A stretch of 64,000 nt of DNA from JADLHS01 sp020848635. Its GTDB lineage: Bacteria; Verrucomicrobiota; Verrucomicrobiia; Limisphaerales; JADLHS01. Positions 55,535 through 64,000 of the stretch are shown in pieces. How positions within the stretch are numbered: position 1 is the first letter of the stretch; the number at the start of each line of letters is the position of its first letter. Location: positions 744,001-808,000 of the forward strand of contig JBAOIL010000039.1 of the NCBI GenBank assembly GCA_037044975.1. The letters run 5' to 3'. The notes under the pieces are model-generated. The model made no database searches, was not told where the DNA came from, and worked only from the letters and a program-made list of their open reading frames with translations. The position numbers were made by a program, and so were the translations under genes.

Positions 55535-57187
55535 CTACGAGCGAAACGACCGGAGACAATGCGTCAGGTACGGAAGCAATTGCTTCTTGCGCGAGACCAC
55601 CGCCCGCAACTCGTAGATCCCCGGCTCGAGCTTAGGGTAATCTATCTGAGCCACGAACTCGTCGTCCCCCGCCACAACCAGCAGGGAGTTTTGCGTGGTC
55701 ACATCGGTCACCAGCAATACGGAAAACCGATACTTCCGACCCGCGCAATACTCTTCCAGCGCCTCCAGCAACTCAGCCTTGCGCTTCCAGAACTGGTCGA
55801 AGCCAATTTCCTCGATCTGCGCCACGCTGAATCGCACTCCGCCTTCGGCGTATTCCTTGCAATCCGTCGTGATGGCCTTTGGCGCGGTGTGCAGGGTGAG
55901 CAGGGAACCCGAGGTAAACAACTTATCGGTGAATTCGCGGGCGTTCATACCGGCGATTTTTTCGAGGGATTTCAAAACCTCGACGTCGTGCGCGGTCGTT
56001 GTCGGTGAGGTCAAATTCAATGTGTCGGAAACCAAACCCGCCAGCAGCAAACCCGCGATGGGGGACGGCAATTCGACGCCGTAACGGAAAAAGCAATCCG
56101 CCACGATCGTGCTGGTCGAACCGACCGGTTCGTTGCGGAACAGAATTGGCTGATGCGTCGTGAGCGCGCCGATCCGATGATGATCAATGATCTCGATGAT
56201 CTCCACCTCGTCCGCCCCCTGCACTGCCTGCGAAAGTTCGTTGTGATCCACCAGGATCAACTTGCGCGTGACGGTCTTGAGAAAATCCGTCTTCGAAAGA
56301 ATCCCGACGGTTTGTCCCTGCGCGTCGAGAACCGGAAAAATCTGATAGCCCGAACTCGTCGCCTCGTCGCGGACCGCGGCCAATGGTGCATGCTCGCGAA
56401 AACAGAGGAACTCCTCGTTCAAAACGTGCCGCACGGCCACTGCCGCGCGACACAATGATGCCGTCGTCGCGGTGTCGTGCGGCGAGGTGATCAGGCTTAC
56501 CTGTTTGCGCTGCGCCGCTTCGATGGTCTTGGCTTCCACCTTTAAGCCCCCCGTGACGATCACCACGCGCACCCCCTCACGGATGGCGAGATTCTGAATG
56601 TCCCACCGGTCGCCCACCACCACGGCCAGTTTTTCGCGGGGAAATGTGTCTAATCGCTCGGCGAAGGATTCCAGGCTCATCGCCCCGATCATCAGGGTCA
56701 GATCCTCCTCTGCCTCCGGCTCCTGGACCACGAGCAGTTCCCCATGTAACGTCCGCGCCAGATTCGTCAGCGACGACAGGACGCGCCGCGAATCCACCAA
56801 ACGGTTCGCCGTGGGAAACAGAAACTTGCTGAGCTTAAAAAGAGACAGCAGCCCGCAGCAACGCTGGCTCTCGTCCAGCACCGGCAGGATGCGGATGTTG
56901 CGCTCGTCCATCAACCCGAGCGCATCGGCCGCCGTTGCCCCCGGCGTCACACTCGTGATCCGCGCTTGCATCACGTCGCGCACTTTCGGGGCGACATCCG
57001 CCACGAACTTGGGTGCGGGCATTCCGAAGGTGTTCAAGACAAAATCAATCCGGTCATTCGTATCGCCGCAACGCGCCGCTACGGCTTCGGGCATGCCCGT
57101 GCGCCGTTTGAATTCCGCGTAACCGATGGCGGAGCAAATGGCGTCCGTATCAGGATTCCGATGACCAATGACCAGGATTTCACTCAT
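55535..57187 (-). CDS. Manganese-dependent (family II) inorganic pyrophosphatase with CBS-DRTGG insert
   Basis: 550 residues from ATG 57187 (MSEILVIGHRNPDTDAICSA); the frame upstream is not part of the protein. DHH-type catalytic motifs: GHRNPDTDAICSAIGYA, and IIEIIDHHRIGALTTHQPIL, then GLVSDTLNLTSPTTTAHDVE. Between them lie two CBS domains (MDERNIRILPVLDESQ; SSGYQIFPVLDAQGQTVGIL) around a DRTGG domain (VVVGDRWDIQNLAIREGVRV, VIVTGGLKVE). This is the layout of CBS-PPases, which adenine nucleotides inhibit or activate. It hydrolyses PPi in the cytoplasm and fits the phosphate neighbourhood. Confidence 0.95.
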   Translation of the reverse strand: MSEILVIGHRNPDTDAICSAIGYAEFKRRTGMPEAVAARCGDTNDRIDFVLNTFGMPAPKFVADVAPKVRDVMQARITSVTPGATAADALGLMDERNIRILPVLDESQRCCGLLSLFKLSKFLFPTANRLVDSRRVLSSLTNLARTLHGELLVVQEPEAEEDLTLMIGAMSLESFAERLDTFPREKLAVVVGDRWDIQNLAIREGVRVVIVTGGLKVEAKTIEAAQRKQVSLITSPHDTATTASLCRAAVAVRHVLNEEFLCFREHAPLAAVRDEATSSGYQIFPVLDAQGQTVGILSKTDFLKTVTRKLILVDHNELSQAVQGADEVEIIEIIDHHRIGALTTHQPILFRNEPVGSTSTIVADCFFRYGVELPSPIAGLLLAGLVSDTLNLTSPTTTAHDVEVLKSLEKIAGMNAREFTDKLFTSGSLLTLHTAPKAITTDCKEYAEGGVRFSVAQIEEIGFDQFWKRKAELLEALEEYCAGRKYRFSVLLVTDVTTQNSLLVVAGDDEFVAQIDYPKLEPGIYELRAVVSRKKQLLPYLTHCLRSFRS

Positions 57188-57360
57188 GCAACAGGGCGCG
57201 GAGAGTAAGGACGTCAACCGCGAGCGGCAAGGAAAAGGGGCGAAACATTGCCTCCAGGATCGGGATTCCTCCCTCGGACACGACAAGTGCGCGCCGAAGC
57301 GGCGTCCGCCGCTCTATCCGCCAGATTGACCACGCTCCATTGCAGCGCTAGCCTTGCCTT

Positions 57361-58402
57361 GTGAGTAACGCAACCGACATTCCACCTCTGAACGCCGATA
57401 ACCTCCGCGTTCGCCAACCGATGCCGCCCGCGCGCTTCGAACCGCTGGCGCTGGAAATTCTTACGTTGAAGAAGCAGTTAAACGCCGTCATCCTCGCCCA
57501 TAACTACCAAGTCGGCGAAATCCAGGACGTGGCGGATTACGTGGGCGATTCCCTTGGCCTCGCCCAACAGGCGGCCAAGACCAGCGCCGACGTCATCGTT
57601 TTCTGCGGCGTGCATTTCATGGCCGAAACGGCGAAGATTCTGAATCCCAACAAGATCGTCGTGCTGCCGGACAAGGACGCGGGTTGTTCGCTCGAAGAAA
57701 GCTGCCCCGCCGACAAGCTGGCAGCGTTGCAGGCAACGAATCCCAACTTCTGGACGATTGCCTATATCAATTGCAGCGCAGCCGTGAAGGCGCTCTGCGA
57801 TGTGATCGTCACCAGCGGCAACGCGGAGAAAATCGTTAACGCCGCGCCCAAGGACAAAGATCTCCTCTTCGTGCCCGACGAAAACCTCGGTCAATGGGTG
57901 ATGGACCAAACCGGCCGGCCGATGACACTCTGGCGCGGCAACTGTTACGCCCACGTCGAGTTCCGCCGCGACGCCCTGCTCCAGATGCGCGCGCAAGTTT
58001 CCCCAGGCGAAAGTGGTGGTTCACCCGGAAGCCTTGCGCGAAGTGCGCGAACTGGCCGACGCCATTTGCTCCACGGAAAAAATGATCACCTATTGCCAGA
58101 CCAGCCCGGCGAAGCAATTCGTGATCGTGACCGAATCGGGCATCATCCATCGGATGCAGAAGGAATGTCCGGGCAAGGCATTCATCTGCGCGCCAGTCTT
58201 TGATGTCATGAAACTGCCCAGCGACAACTGCCGTTGCAGCGAGTGCAAATACATGAAGTTAAACACGCTTGAAAAAGTGCGGGATTGCATGAAGCACCTC
58301 GCCCCCCGGATCGAGCTGCCGGAATCCATCCTCAAGCGCGCGCGGCTGCCGATTGAACGGATGCTGGAGATTTCGGCAAGACCTTTGGTCCATGCGGGAT
58401 GA
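57361..58402 (+). CDS. nadA: Quinolinate synthase A (frameshifted)
   Basis: Starts at GTG 57361 (an ATG at 57421 is possible). First part: LKKQLNAVILAHNYQVGEIQ, VADYVGDSLGLAQQAAKTSA, CSLEESCPADKLAALQATNP, INCSAAVKALCDVIVTSGNA. After one extra base at about 57997 the frame continues as FPQAKVVVHPEALREVRELA, TYCQTSPAKQFVIVTESGII, KECPGKAFICAP, and CRCSECKYMKLNTLEKVRDC. The cysteines for the 4Fe-4S cluster are present. Corrected length is about 346 residues, the family norm. NadA condenses iminoaspartate with dihydroxyacetone phosphate in NAD synthesis; nadB and nadC are not in the window. Confidence 0.92.
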
Positions 58403-58470
58403 GGGTGCGCCAAGGTGGGTTTTGGCTCCTGCTCGCCACCGCCATTCTTCCGCCGTAACAAGTTTTCCCG

Positions 58471-59451
58471 ATGGCCCTGCTCGAAATTAAAAGCCTCCAG
58501 CTCGATTTCATCACGGACGCCGGCAGCGCGCGCGCCGTGGACGGAGTGTCATTGCACCTCGACTCGGGCGAGACCTTGTGCCTCGTGGGCGAAAGCGGCT
58601 GCGGCAAGAGCGTTACAGCCCAGTCCATCACGCGCCTCGTCCCCACGCCCCCAGCGCGCTACGTCGGGGGTGAGATTCTGCTAAATGGACGGGAGGTTCT
58701 AAAGATGTCCGCGCGCGAGTTGCAGGACGTCCGGGGCGGCGTAGTGAGTTACGTGTTTCAAGAACCAGGCGCAGCGTTGAATCCCGTGTTCCGGGTCGGC
58801 GCACAAATCAAGGAGTCGCTCAAGCTTCACCAACCTGACCGCGCCACCGATGCCGAAGTGATTCGCCTGCTAAAATTGGTTGGCATCCCGGCGCCGGAAT
58901 TGCGGCTCAGGAATTATCCGTTCGAAATGTCTGGTGGGATGCAGCAACGGGTAATGATCGCAATGGCGCTGGCCAGCGAACCGAAGCTGCTCGTGGCCGA
59001 CGAACCGACCACCGCGCTCGATGTGACCATCCAGGCGCAAATCCTCGACCTGTTGCGCGACCTCAAGCACCGTCTCGGTATGGCGATTCTGCTCATCACG
59101 CACAACCTTGGCATCGTGGGTGACATGGCCGACCGCGTGGCCGTGATGTATGCCGGGCAGATCGTCGAGCTGTCGCCTGCGCGCGAATTGCTGCGCCGAC
59201 CGCTGCATCCCTACACGCGGGCACTGATGGTCAGCGTGCCGAAACTCTCCGGCGGCGCGGAGCGGCTCACAGCAATTCCGGGCAATGTCCCGCGCATCGG
59301 CAATTTCCCGCCCGGCTGCCGCTTCGCCCCACGCTGTCCGATGGCGAAGCCGGAATGTTCCAACGCCATTCCCGAACTGGTTGAAGTCCAGCCGCAGCGC
59401 TGGGTGCGGTGTCCGTTTGGAAAACAAATATTTGAAAGGGCCGGAGTTTAA
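58471..59451 (+). CDS. Oligopeptide/dipeptide ABC transporter ATPase (OppD/DppD type)
   Basis: 326 residues. Walker A CLVGESGCGKSVTAQSITRL, Q-loop VSYVFQEPGAALNPVFRVGA, signature MSGGMQQRVMIAMALASEPK, Walker B LLVADEPTTALDVTIQAQIL and H-loop LLITHNLGIVGDMADRVAVM. The C-terminal Opp/Dpp extension contains NFPPGCRFAPRCPMAKPEC, the cysteine-rich motif typical of OppD/DppD that can bind an Fe-S cluster. No permease, binding protein or second ATPase is adjacent, so its partners must be elsewhere. It follows nadA by about 70 bases. Confidence 0.94.
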   Translation: MALLEIKSLQLDFITDAGSARAVDGVSLHLDSGETLCLVGESGCGKSVTAQSITRLVPTPPARYVGGEILLNGREVLKMSARELQDVRGGVVSYVFQEPGAALNPVFRVGAQIKESLKLHQPDRATDAEVIRLLKLVGIPAPELRLRNYPFEMSGGMQQRVMIAMALASEPKLLVADEPTTALDVTIQAQILDLLRDLKHRLGMAILLITHNLGIVGDMADRVAVMYAGQIVELSPARELLRRPLHPYTRALMVSVPKLSGGAERLTAIPGNVPRIGNFPPGCRFAPRCPMAKPECSNAIPELVEVQPQRWVRCPFGKQIFERAGV

Positions 59452-59516
59452 TTCCAGCTTTAAGGAGCATGTTGTAAAGCCGCTGCCTTCTGTTGGGTTC
59501 AAACAATCAGAGTTCA

Positions 59517-60824
59517 TTAAACCACTTCCACCGGACACTTCGGCAGCGCGTCGAGAAAAGCCTGGCCGTATTGCTTCGCGAGGATGCGGTTGTCCAGCAC
59601 GACGATGATGCCGGTGTCCGTCTTGGTGCGGATCAAACGTCCTACACCCTGCCGAAATTTTAAGATCGCCTCCGGCAGGGAAAACTCGCCGAAGGAATTG
59701 CCGCCGCGCGCCTCGATGGCTTCGATGCGCGCCTCAATGAGCGGATGGTCCGGCACCGCGAACGGCAGCCGTGTGATGATGACGTTGCTCAAGGCCTCGC
59801 CCGGCACATCCACGCCCTGCCAAAAGCTGTCCGTGCCGAAGAGCACCGAGTCCACGTCGTCCTTGAACTTCTCCAGCATCGTCGAGCGCGGTGTGCCCGT
59901 GCCTTGCACAAAACACGCGACGCCAAGTTTGTCGAAGAAAGGTTGCATCAACTCGGCGACTTCCTGCATGAGCTTGTAATTCGTGAACAGCACGAACGCC
60001 TTCCCATGGGTCTGCTTCACGAAATGCTCGATCCAATGGATCAGCGCATCGCGGTAGCCGGCCTCGCGCGGGTCGGGCATCTTTTTGACAGCGACAATTT
60101 TCATCTGCCGCTCGTAATTGAACGGGGTGCCGACCTGCAAGAGCGTCGCCGCTTCCGCCCCAACTCGCTTTGCAAAATAGCTCAGCGGGGAGGTCGAGGC
60201 CCGGAGGTTGAGCGTTGCGGGCCGTTTCCGGCCTTCGTCCTTCGACTCTGAACGCTCGCCATTGGCTTTGGCTTTCACGGCTAACGTTGCGCTCGTCATG
60301 ATGATGCTGGTGTCGCTCTCGAACAAACGGCGGCGCAGGAATTCCGCCACGTCCACCGGCGCCGCGTTGAGTGACAAGTTGCGCTGCGTCTTGCCGCCGC
60401 GTTCCACCCAATAAACATGCCCCGCCTGACTTTGTTCGAGGAACGCCTTCACCTCATCGCGCAACTCCGCCAGACGACGATTGCACTCCACCAACTCCTG
60501 CCCGATATCCTTGTCCTCGCTCAGCTTGATCAACTCGCTGACCGCCTCCCGCAAGCGCTGGATTGGCAGGGTGACATTATCGTTCACCAGTTCCGCCCGG
60601 CGAATGCGGAGTTCCTTCCACTCGCGCTGCTTGCCCTGGTGGGTCGAGCGTCCTCGCGAGCCGCCCGCCCGCCTTCGCGCTGACCCTGTTGATTCAATTC
60701 CTCGCACGCGATTTCGACGCTCGCGAAGAATTTGTCCGACTCGCCCAGAAGATCCGCCACCAGCTTCACCGCACCGCCTTTGCGCAACGTGGCCAGCAGA
60801 CCTTTTTCTGTGCGTGGATTCCAC
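59517..60824 (-). CDS. DinG/XPD-family helicase, C-terminal part (fragment)
   Basis: Continuation of the helicase gene starting at 61691; the coding part resumes at about 60650 after a one-base deletion (RSTHQGKQREWKELRIRRAE). It contains helicase motifs of the second lobe: SDTSIIMTSATLAVKAKANG, VGTPFNYERQMKIVAVKKMP, GKAFVLFTNYKLMQEVAELM, DSVLFGTDSFWQGVDVPGEA, LPFAVPDHPLIEARIEAIEA and LKFRQGVGRLIRTKTDTGII. These are well kept, implying a working protein once the frame is restored. Confidence 0.88.
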   Translation of the reverse strand: MESTHRKRSAGHVAQRRCGEAGGGSSGRVGQILRERRNRVRGIESTGSARRRAGGSRGRSTHQGKQREWKELRIRRAELVNDNVTLPIQRLREAVSELIKLSEDKDIGQELVECNRRLAELRDEVKAFLEQSQAGHVYWVERGGKTQRNLSLNAAPVDVAEFLRRRLFESDTSIIMTSATLAVKAKANGERSESKDEGRKRPATLNLRASTSPLSYFAKRVGAEAATLLQVGTPFNYERQMKIVAVKKMPDPREAGYRDALIHWIEHFVKQTHGKAFVLFTNYKLMQEVAELMQPFFDKLGVACFVQGTGTPRSTMLEKFKDDVDSVLFGTDSFWQGVDVPGEALSNVIITRLPFAVPDHPLIEARIEAIEARGGNSFGEFSLPEAILKFRQGVGRLIRTKTDTGIIVVLDNRILAKQYGQAFLDALPKCPVEVV

Positions 60825-61691
60825 AGCCGGTTCAGTGCGTAACGCATCTGACCGCTCGACACACTCAAACCGATATGGCGTGATGCCACGCTCTCCATCG
60901 TGTGCGCCTCGTCGAAAATCACGAAGTCGTTCTTGAAGAGAATGCCCCCTTCCATCTCCTCCTCAATGCTGCCCAGCAACGTGAAGAACAGCGTGTGATT
61001 CAACACCAGCACGTCCGCAGACAGAATCCGATTGCGCGCCCGTTGGAAGAAACAAATCCCGTGATCCTTGCCGAAGTCGGATTGGTAGCCGCAGATTTTG
61101 GGCGAGCAAAGCCCGCGCTCGGAGCAGACCTGCGCCCCACACTTTCGGATCTGGTTCGATCTCAAAATCCGACAGACTGCCGTCCTTGGTGGCCTTCGAC
61201 CACTCGTAGATGCGCTGCAATTCCTCCGCCTCAGACGACGTGAACAAGTTGCCGGACTGCTGCATGGCCTTTTGCAAGCGGCGGGTACAAAGGTAATTCG
61301 CGCGCCCCTTGAGCATGGTGAAGTTGAACTTCACCGGCTCCGGCAACGCCGCAAGCACCCCCGCGAGCATCGGCAGGTCTTTCTCCGTGAGTTGCTCCTG
61401 CAAATTGATTGTGTGCGTCGAGATGACCGCTTTCTTCCTCTGCTTCGTGGCGAACAGAATGGCCGGTACCAGATAGGCCAGACTCTTACCCACGCCCGTG
61501 CCGGCCTCCACGGCAAGATGTTCCTGATTCTGCAACGCCCGCGCCACCGCCACGGCCATTTCCTGTTGCTGCGGACGAAACTCGAAGTTGCTGGCCTTGG
61601 AAAGAATTCCACTCGGCGAAAATATCTCCGCCACCTGCGCGACCAAATCGGTCTGCGCCCCGGCGGGTTGGTGTTCGATGGTGGAGATCAT
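60584..61691 (-). CDS. dinG: DinG/XPD-family Fe-S helicase, N-terminal part (frameshifted)
   Basis: Starts ATG 61691 (MISTIEHQPAGAQTDLVAQV). Q motif and Walker A: FRPQQQEMAVAVARALQ, AVEAGTGVGKSLAYLVPAIL. Fe-S cysteines: KGRANYLCTRR, then after an extra G (four C's near 61137) QVCSERGLCSPKICGYQ and GICFFQRARNRILSADVLVL, followed by motif II FVIFDEAHTMESVASRHIG. A second break, a missing base near 60660, leads to the C-terminal part. The full product would be about 724 residues. This family unwinds DNA 5'-3' (DinG, YoaA) in repair and R-loop or replication-fork clearing. Confidence 0.88.
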
Positions 61692-61807
61692 TTTATTGCC
61701 CCCGCGCCATCGCGGAGCCGCCGGAGTGTGGCAAAGAACCGGAGGCAAAACAAATCTTTGCGCGGGTTCGTTTTGGCTTTTCATTCCCAGCCGTATAGGC
61801 TCGCGCC

Positions 61808-63199
61808 ATGCTGAACTACATCTGGCTCGGCCTCGTGGTGGCCGCAGTGGGCATCGGTGGCTGGCACAATCTCACCGGCGCACCCACCGGCACGCTCAAG
61901 GAAGTGACCGAGAAAGGCTTTGAGATGACTCGGGTGGCAGTCATGGATATCGCCTTGCCGCTCGTCGGCATCATGGCGCTGTGGCTCGGCATCATGCGTC
62001 TCGCGGAAAAGGCCGGGCTCGTTCAACTTCTCGCCCGCGCCTTCCGGCCCGTGATGAAATGGCTGTTCCCCGACGTACCTGCCAATCATCCCGCGATGGG
62101 TTCCATGCTGATGAACATGGCGGCAAATTTCCTTGGTCTGGCCAACGCCGCCACCCCGCTGGGTCTGCGGGCAATGAAAGATCTGGAAACGCTCAATCCG
62201 CGTCCGGGCACGGCCACGAACGCGATGTGTACCTTTCTCGCCATCAACACGAGTTCCATCCAACTCTTGCCGGTGACCGCCGTTGCGGTGCTGGTCGTGG
62301 CGGGCAGCCTGCAACCCTACGCCATCATCGGCACGGCAATTCTGGCCACGACGTTCTCCAGTATCGCCGGGATCACGGCAGTGAAGTTATTGGAAAAACT
62401 GCCCGGATATCGGCTGCCACCGCTGTCCGATACGGAAAGAAGCGCAACCGAAAAGGGCAGCCCCTCAGCCGACCGGGCTGCCACCCTCTCCCCGTCCGAT
62501 CGGGAGAGAAATGGAGTGGGAGGAAACGAATCCACGCCATTGAACGGGTTCGGCATCGGGGCATTGATTTTGTTCTTCCTGTTCTTTGTCGTGTTGTTCG
62601 TGGCGATCAGTTTTCCCGAAACGCTCAACCACCCCGTTGCCGCCGAATTGCAGAAGCAGCATCCAGCGGTCCGGTCATTGAATACGATTTCACTCCTCGC
62701 CGTACCGTTCATGCTCGCGTTCTTTCCCCTCTACGCTGCGTTACGGCGGGTCAAGGTGTATGAGCAATTCGTCGAGGGCGCGAAGGAAGGCTTTCAAGTG
62801 GCGGTCACTGTCATCCCGTTTCTCGTGGCAATTCTGGTCGCAGTCGGCATGTTCCGCGGCGCTGGGGGCATCGATTTGATCACCCAGGCGCTCCGACCCG
62901 TGCTCGATCGGATTCATTTTCCCACCGAACTGCTGCCCATGTGCCTGATGCGACCGCTGAGCGGCAGCGGCACGCTCGGGATGTTCACGGAGCTGGTCAA
63001 GGAGTTTGGCCCGGACAGCCTGATCGCGCGCACCGCTGGCACTATCTTTGGCAGCACGGAGACGACTTTTTACGTGATCGCGGTTTATTTTGGTGCCGTT
63101 AATGTCCGCCGCACGCGCCACGCCGTGCCCGCGGGATTGATTGCCGACGCCGTGGGCATCATTGCTTCAGTGATCATCTGCTGGATGATGTTCGGCTGA
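61808..63199 (+). CDS. SpmA-SpmB fused nucleoside-recognition (Gate) membrane protein
   Basis: 463 residues with two Gate-type membrane halves. The SpmA-like half has ALPLVGIMALWLGIMRLAEK, HPAMGSMLMNMAANFLGLAN, ATPLGLRAMKDLETLN and FLAINTSSIQLLPVTAVAVL. The SpmB-like half has GFQVAVTVIPFLVAILVAVG, ELLPMCLMRPLSGSGTLGMF and GSTETTFYVIAVYFGAVNVR. In Bacillus SpmA and SpmB act in spore-core dehydration, but fused homologues are widespread in non-sporulating bacteria with unknown function. The soluble linker at about 200-240 is low-complexity and encoded by a hairpin-bearing sequence. Confidence 0.9.
   Translation: MLNYIWLGLVVAAVGIGGWHNLTGAPTGTLKEVTEKGFEMTRVAVMDIALPLVGIMALWLGIMRLAEKAGLVQLLARAFRPVMKWLFPDVPANHPAMGSMLMNMAANFLGLANAATPLGLRAMKDLETLNPRPGTATNAMCTFLAINTSSIQLLPVTAVAVLVVAGSLQPYAIIGTAILATTFSSIAGITAVKLLEKLPGYRLPPLSDTERSATEKGSPSADRAATLSPSDRERNGVGGNESTPLNGFGIGALILFFLFFVVLFVAISFPETLNHPVAAELQKQHPAVRSLNTISLLAVPFMLAFFPLYAALRRVKVYEQFVEGAKEGFQVAVTVIPFLVAILVAVGMFRGAGGIDLITQALRPVLDRIHFPTELLPMCLMRPLSGSGTLGMFTELVKEFGPDSLIARTAGTIFGSTETTFYVIAVYFGAVNVRRTRHAVPAGLIADAVGIIASVIICWMMFG
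62486..62508. repeat. REP-like hairpin inside the SpmA-SpmB linker
   Basis: CTCTCCC (62486-62492) and GGGAGAG (62502-62508) flank a nine-base loop. The translated surroundings (ATLSPSDRERNGVGG) are what such intergenic palindromes yield when captured in a gene. It lies between the two halves of the fused membrane protein, where an insertion would be tolerated. Confidence 0.5.
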
Positions 63200-63317
63200 G
63201 GAAACCAAGCAAGCCCGGACGCGCGCGCCGGTTTGATGCCGCTCCAGGCCCTTTATCACTTCGAGGAAGCGTTGAAATCCTTGCGCGCACCGGCGGCGGC
63301 AACCGCCGGCCCGCCAA

Positions 63318-64000
63318 CTAAATCTGAAAGTCCACCACGCTCTGTTTCTCGCCCTTGTTCAGCACGCGCATGTCGAGGCCGTCGTAAATGACCAGGGAGT
63401 TGGGGGCGACACTGTCCATGATAAATACGTTGCCACCAATGGTGGAGCCTGCGCCAATGATCGTCTCGCCGCCGAGGATTGTCGCGCCGGGATAAACCGT
63501 CACCCGATCCTCGATGGTGGGATGGCGCTTCTGACCGCGCAATTGTTGCCCCCCCGATGTGGATTTCGCGCCGAGCGTAACGCCGTGATACATCTTCACA
63601 TGATTGCCGATGACGGCGGTTTCGCCTACGACCGTGCCGGTGCAATGATCCACAAAAAAGTGCGAGCCGATCTTCGCGCCCGGATGCAAGTCCATGCCCG
63701 TGCGCCCATGTGCCCATTCGCACATGATGCGCGGAACGAGCGGCACGTTTTTAAGATAAAGTTGATGGGCGAGCCGCTGCACCGCGATGGCTTCGATGAA
63801 CGGGTAAGCAACAATTACTTCCTCCTTGCTCAACGCGGCGGGGTCGCCGTCGAATGCGGCCTCGGTATCGGTCTGCAGGACTTCGCGCAGGCACGGCAGG
63901 CAGCCGAGAAATTCCAGCGTGAGCGCGTGCGCGGCGCTGGTGATTTCCCTTTTGGGCAGGTCGGCCGGCGGTTGATATTCGAGGCTTTTGCGAATTTCGT
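63318..64000 (-). CDS. cysE: Serine O-acetyltransferase (5' part beyond the window)
   Basis: The frame is open to the window edge (EIRKSLEYQPPADLPKREIT upstream of the TTG at 63833), so the gene continues beyond 64000. Conserved CysE parts: AVQRLAHQLYLKNVPLVPRI, MDLHPGAKIGSHFFVDHCTG, TVVGETAVIGNHVKMYHGVT, LGAKSTSGGQQLRGQKRHPT and hexapeptide repeats (VTVYPGATILGGETIIGAGS). The active-site His residues (DHCTG, HPTIED) are present. It makes O-acetylserine for cysteine synthesis. The N-terminal arrangement resembles the EpsC-type enzymes. The end near 63318 carries ...SVVDFQI. Confidence 0.93.
   Translation of the reverse strand, partial: EIRKSLEYQPPADLPKREITSAAHALTLEFLGCLPCLREVLQTDTEAAFDGDPAALSKEEVIVAYPFIEAIAVQRLAHQLYLKNVPLVPRIMCEWAHGRTGMDLHPGAKIGSHFFVDHCTGTVVGETAVIGNHVKMYHGVTLGAKSTSGGQQLRGQKRHPTIEDRVTVYPGATILGGETIIGAGSTIGGNVFIMDSVAPNSLVIYDGLDMRVLNKGEKQSVVDFQI

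Overview
The window looks like a chromosome segment of a verrucomicrobium, probably of the Pedosphaera/Limisphaerales kind. The evidence is the gene content: a PVC-type haem-binding dehydrogenase, a DUF1501/DUF1553 planctomycete-verrucomicrobial cytochrome pair, an AFTLIELLVVIAIIAILA-type prepilin protein, PEP-CTERM surface proteins, a short periplasmic 'TNV...K..L..' module typical of the phylum, and MqnD of the futalosine menaquinone route. The DNA is G+C rich throughout, except for the genes near 39.9-40.6 kb and 47.5-47.9 kb. I saw no rRNA, tRNA, CRISPR array, transposase or phage structural gene.

Layout. 0-3.5 kb: a truncated and frameshifted PVC haem protein, then a cupin protein. 4-6.7 kb: LemA plus an M48 membrane protease. 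6.8-15 kb: DHH phosphoesterase, PEP-CTERM protein, DUF1501 plus DUF1553 operon, lipoprotein and prepilin-like protein. 15-24.4 kb: a small membrane protein, SirB1, a cardiolipin-synthase-like PLD enzyme, two orphan NarL regulators, an MFS exporter, hemerythrin, a TlpA-like thioredoxin and an M14 peptidase. 24.5-31.6 kb: S9 peptidase, BioB, a small conserved protein, MqnD and a divergent hybrid histidine kinase. 31.6-39 kb: ProS, FAH hydrolase, a phosphatase-RpiB-GlyA reading frame, a YqjD/YqjE/YqjK-like membrane operon and a PF07399-type Na+/H+ antiporter. 39.1-39.9 kb: non-coding repeats and hairpins. 40-43 kb: an A/T-richer orphan gene and a broken RNase R. 43.3-57.2 kb: a SWIM-SNF2 helicase followed by a phosphate neighbourhood (SixA, CHAD, PPK1, DUF47, Pit, CBS-DRTGG pyrophosphatase). 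57.3-64 kb: NadA, a lone OppD/DppD ATPase, a DinG/XPD-like helicase, an SpmA-SpmB fusion and a partial CysE.

The most striking property is that at least fifteen single-base indels break nine otherwise well-conserved genes, twelve of them extra bases. This looks more like consensus error in the assembly than decay, and it matters for interpretation. The LMW phosphatase-RpiB-GlyA triple fusion could be real, or could be an ATGA-overlapped operon joined by one extra A.

The strongest functional theme is phosphate and polyphosphate handling at 46.9-57.2 kb: uptake (Pit and its DUF47 partner), polymerisation (PPK1), a polyP-binding-type CHAD protein, a phosphohistidine phosphatase and a nucleotide-gated pyrophosphatase. 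No wholly new system can be asserted from sequence alone. The best leads are the triple fusion, the repeat block at 39.2-39.8 kb with the A/T-rich gene beside it, and the shared N-terminal periplasmic module.
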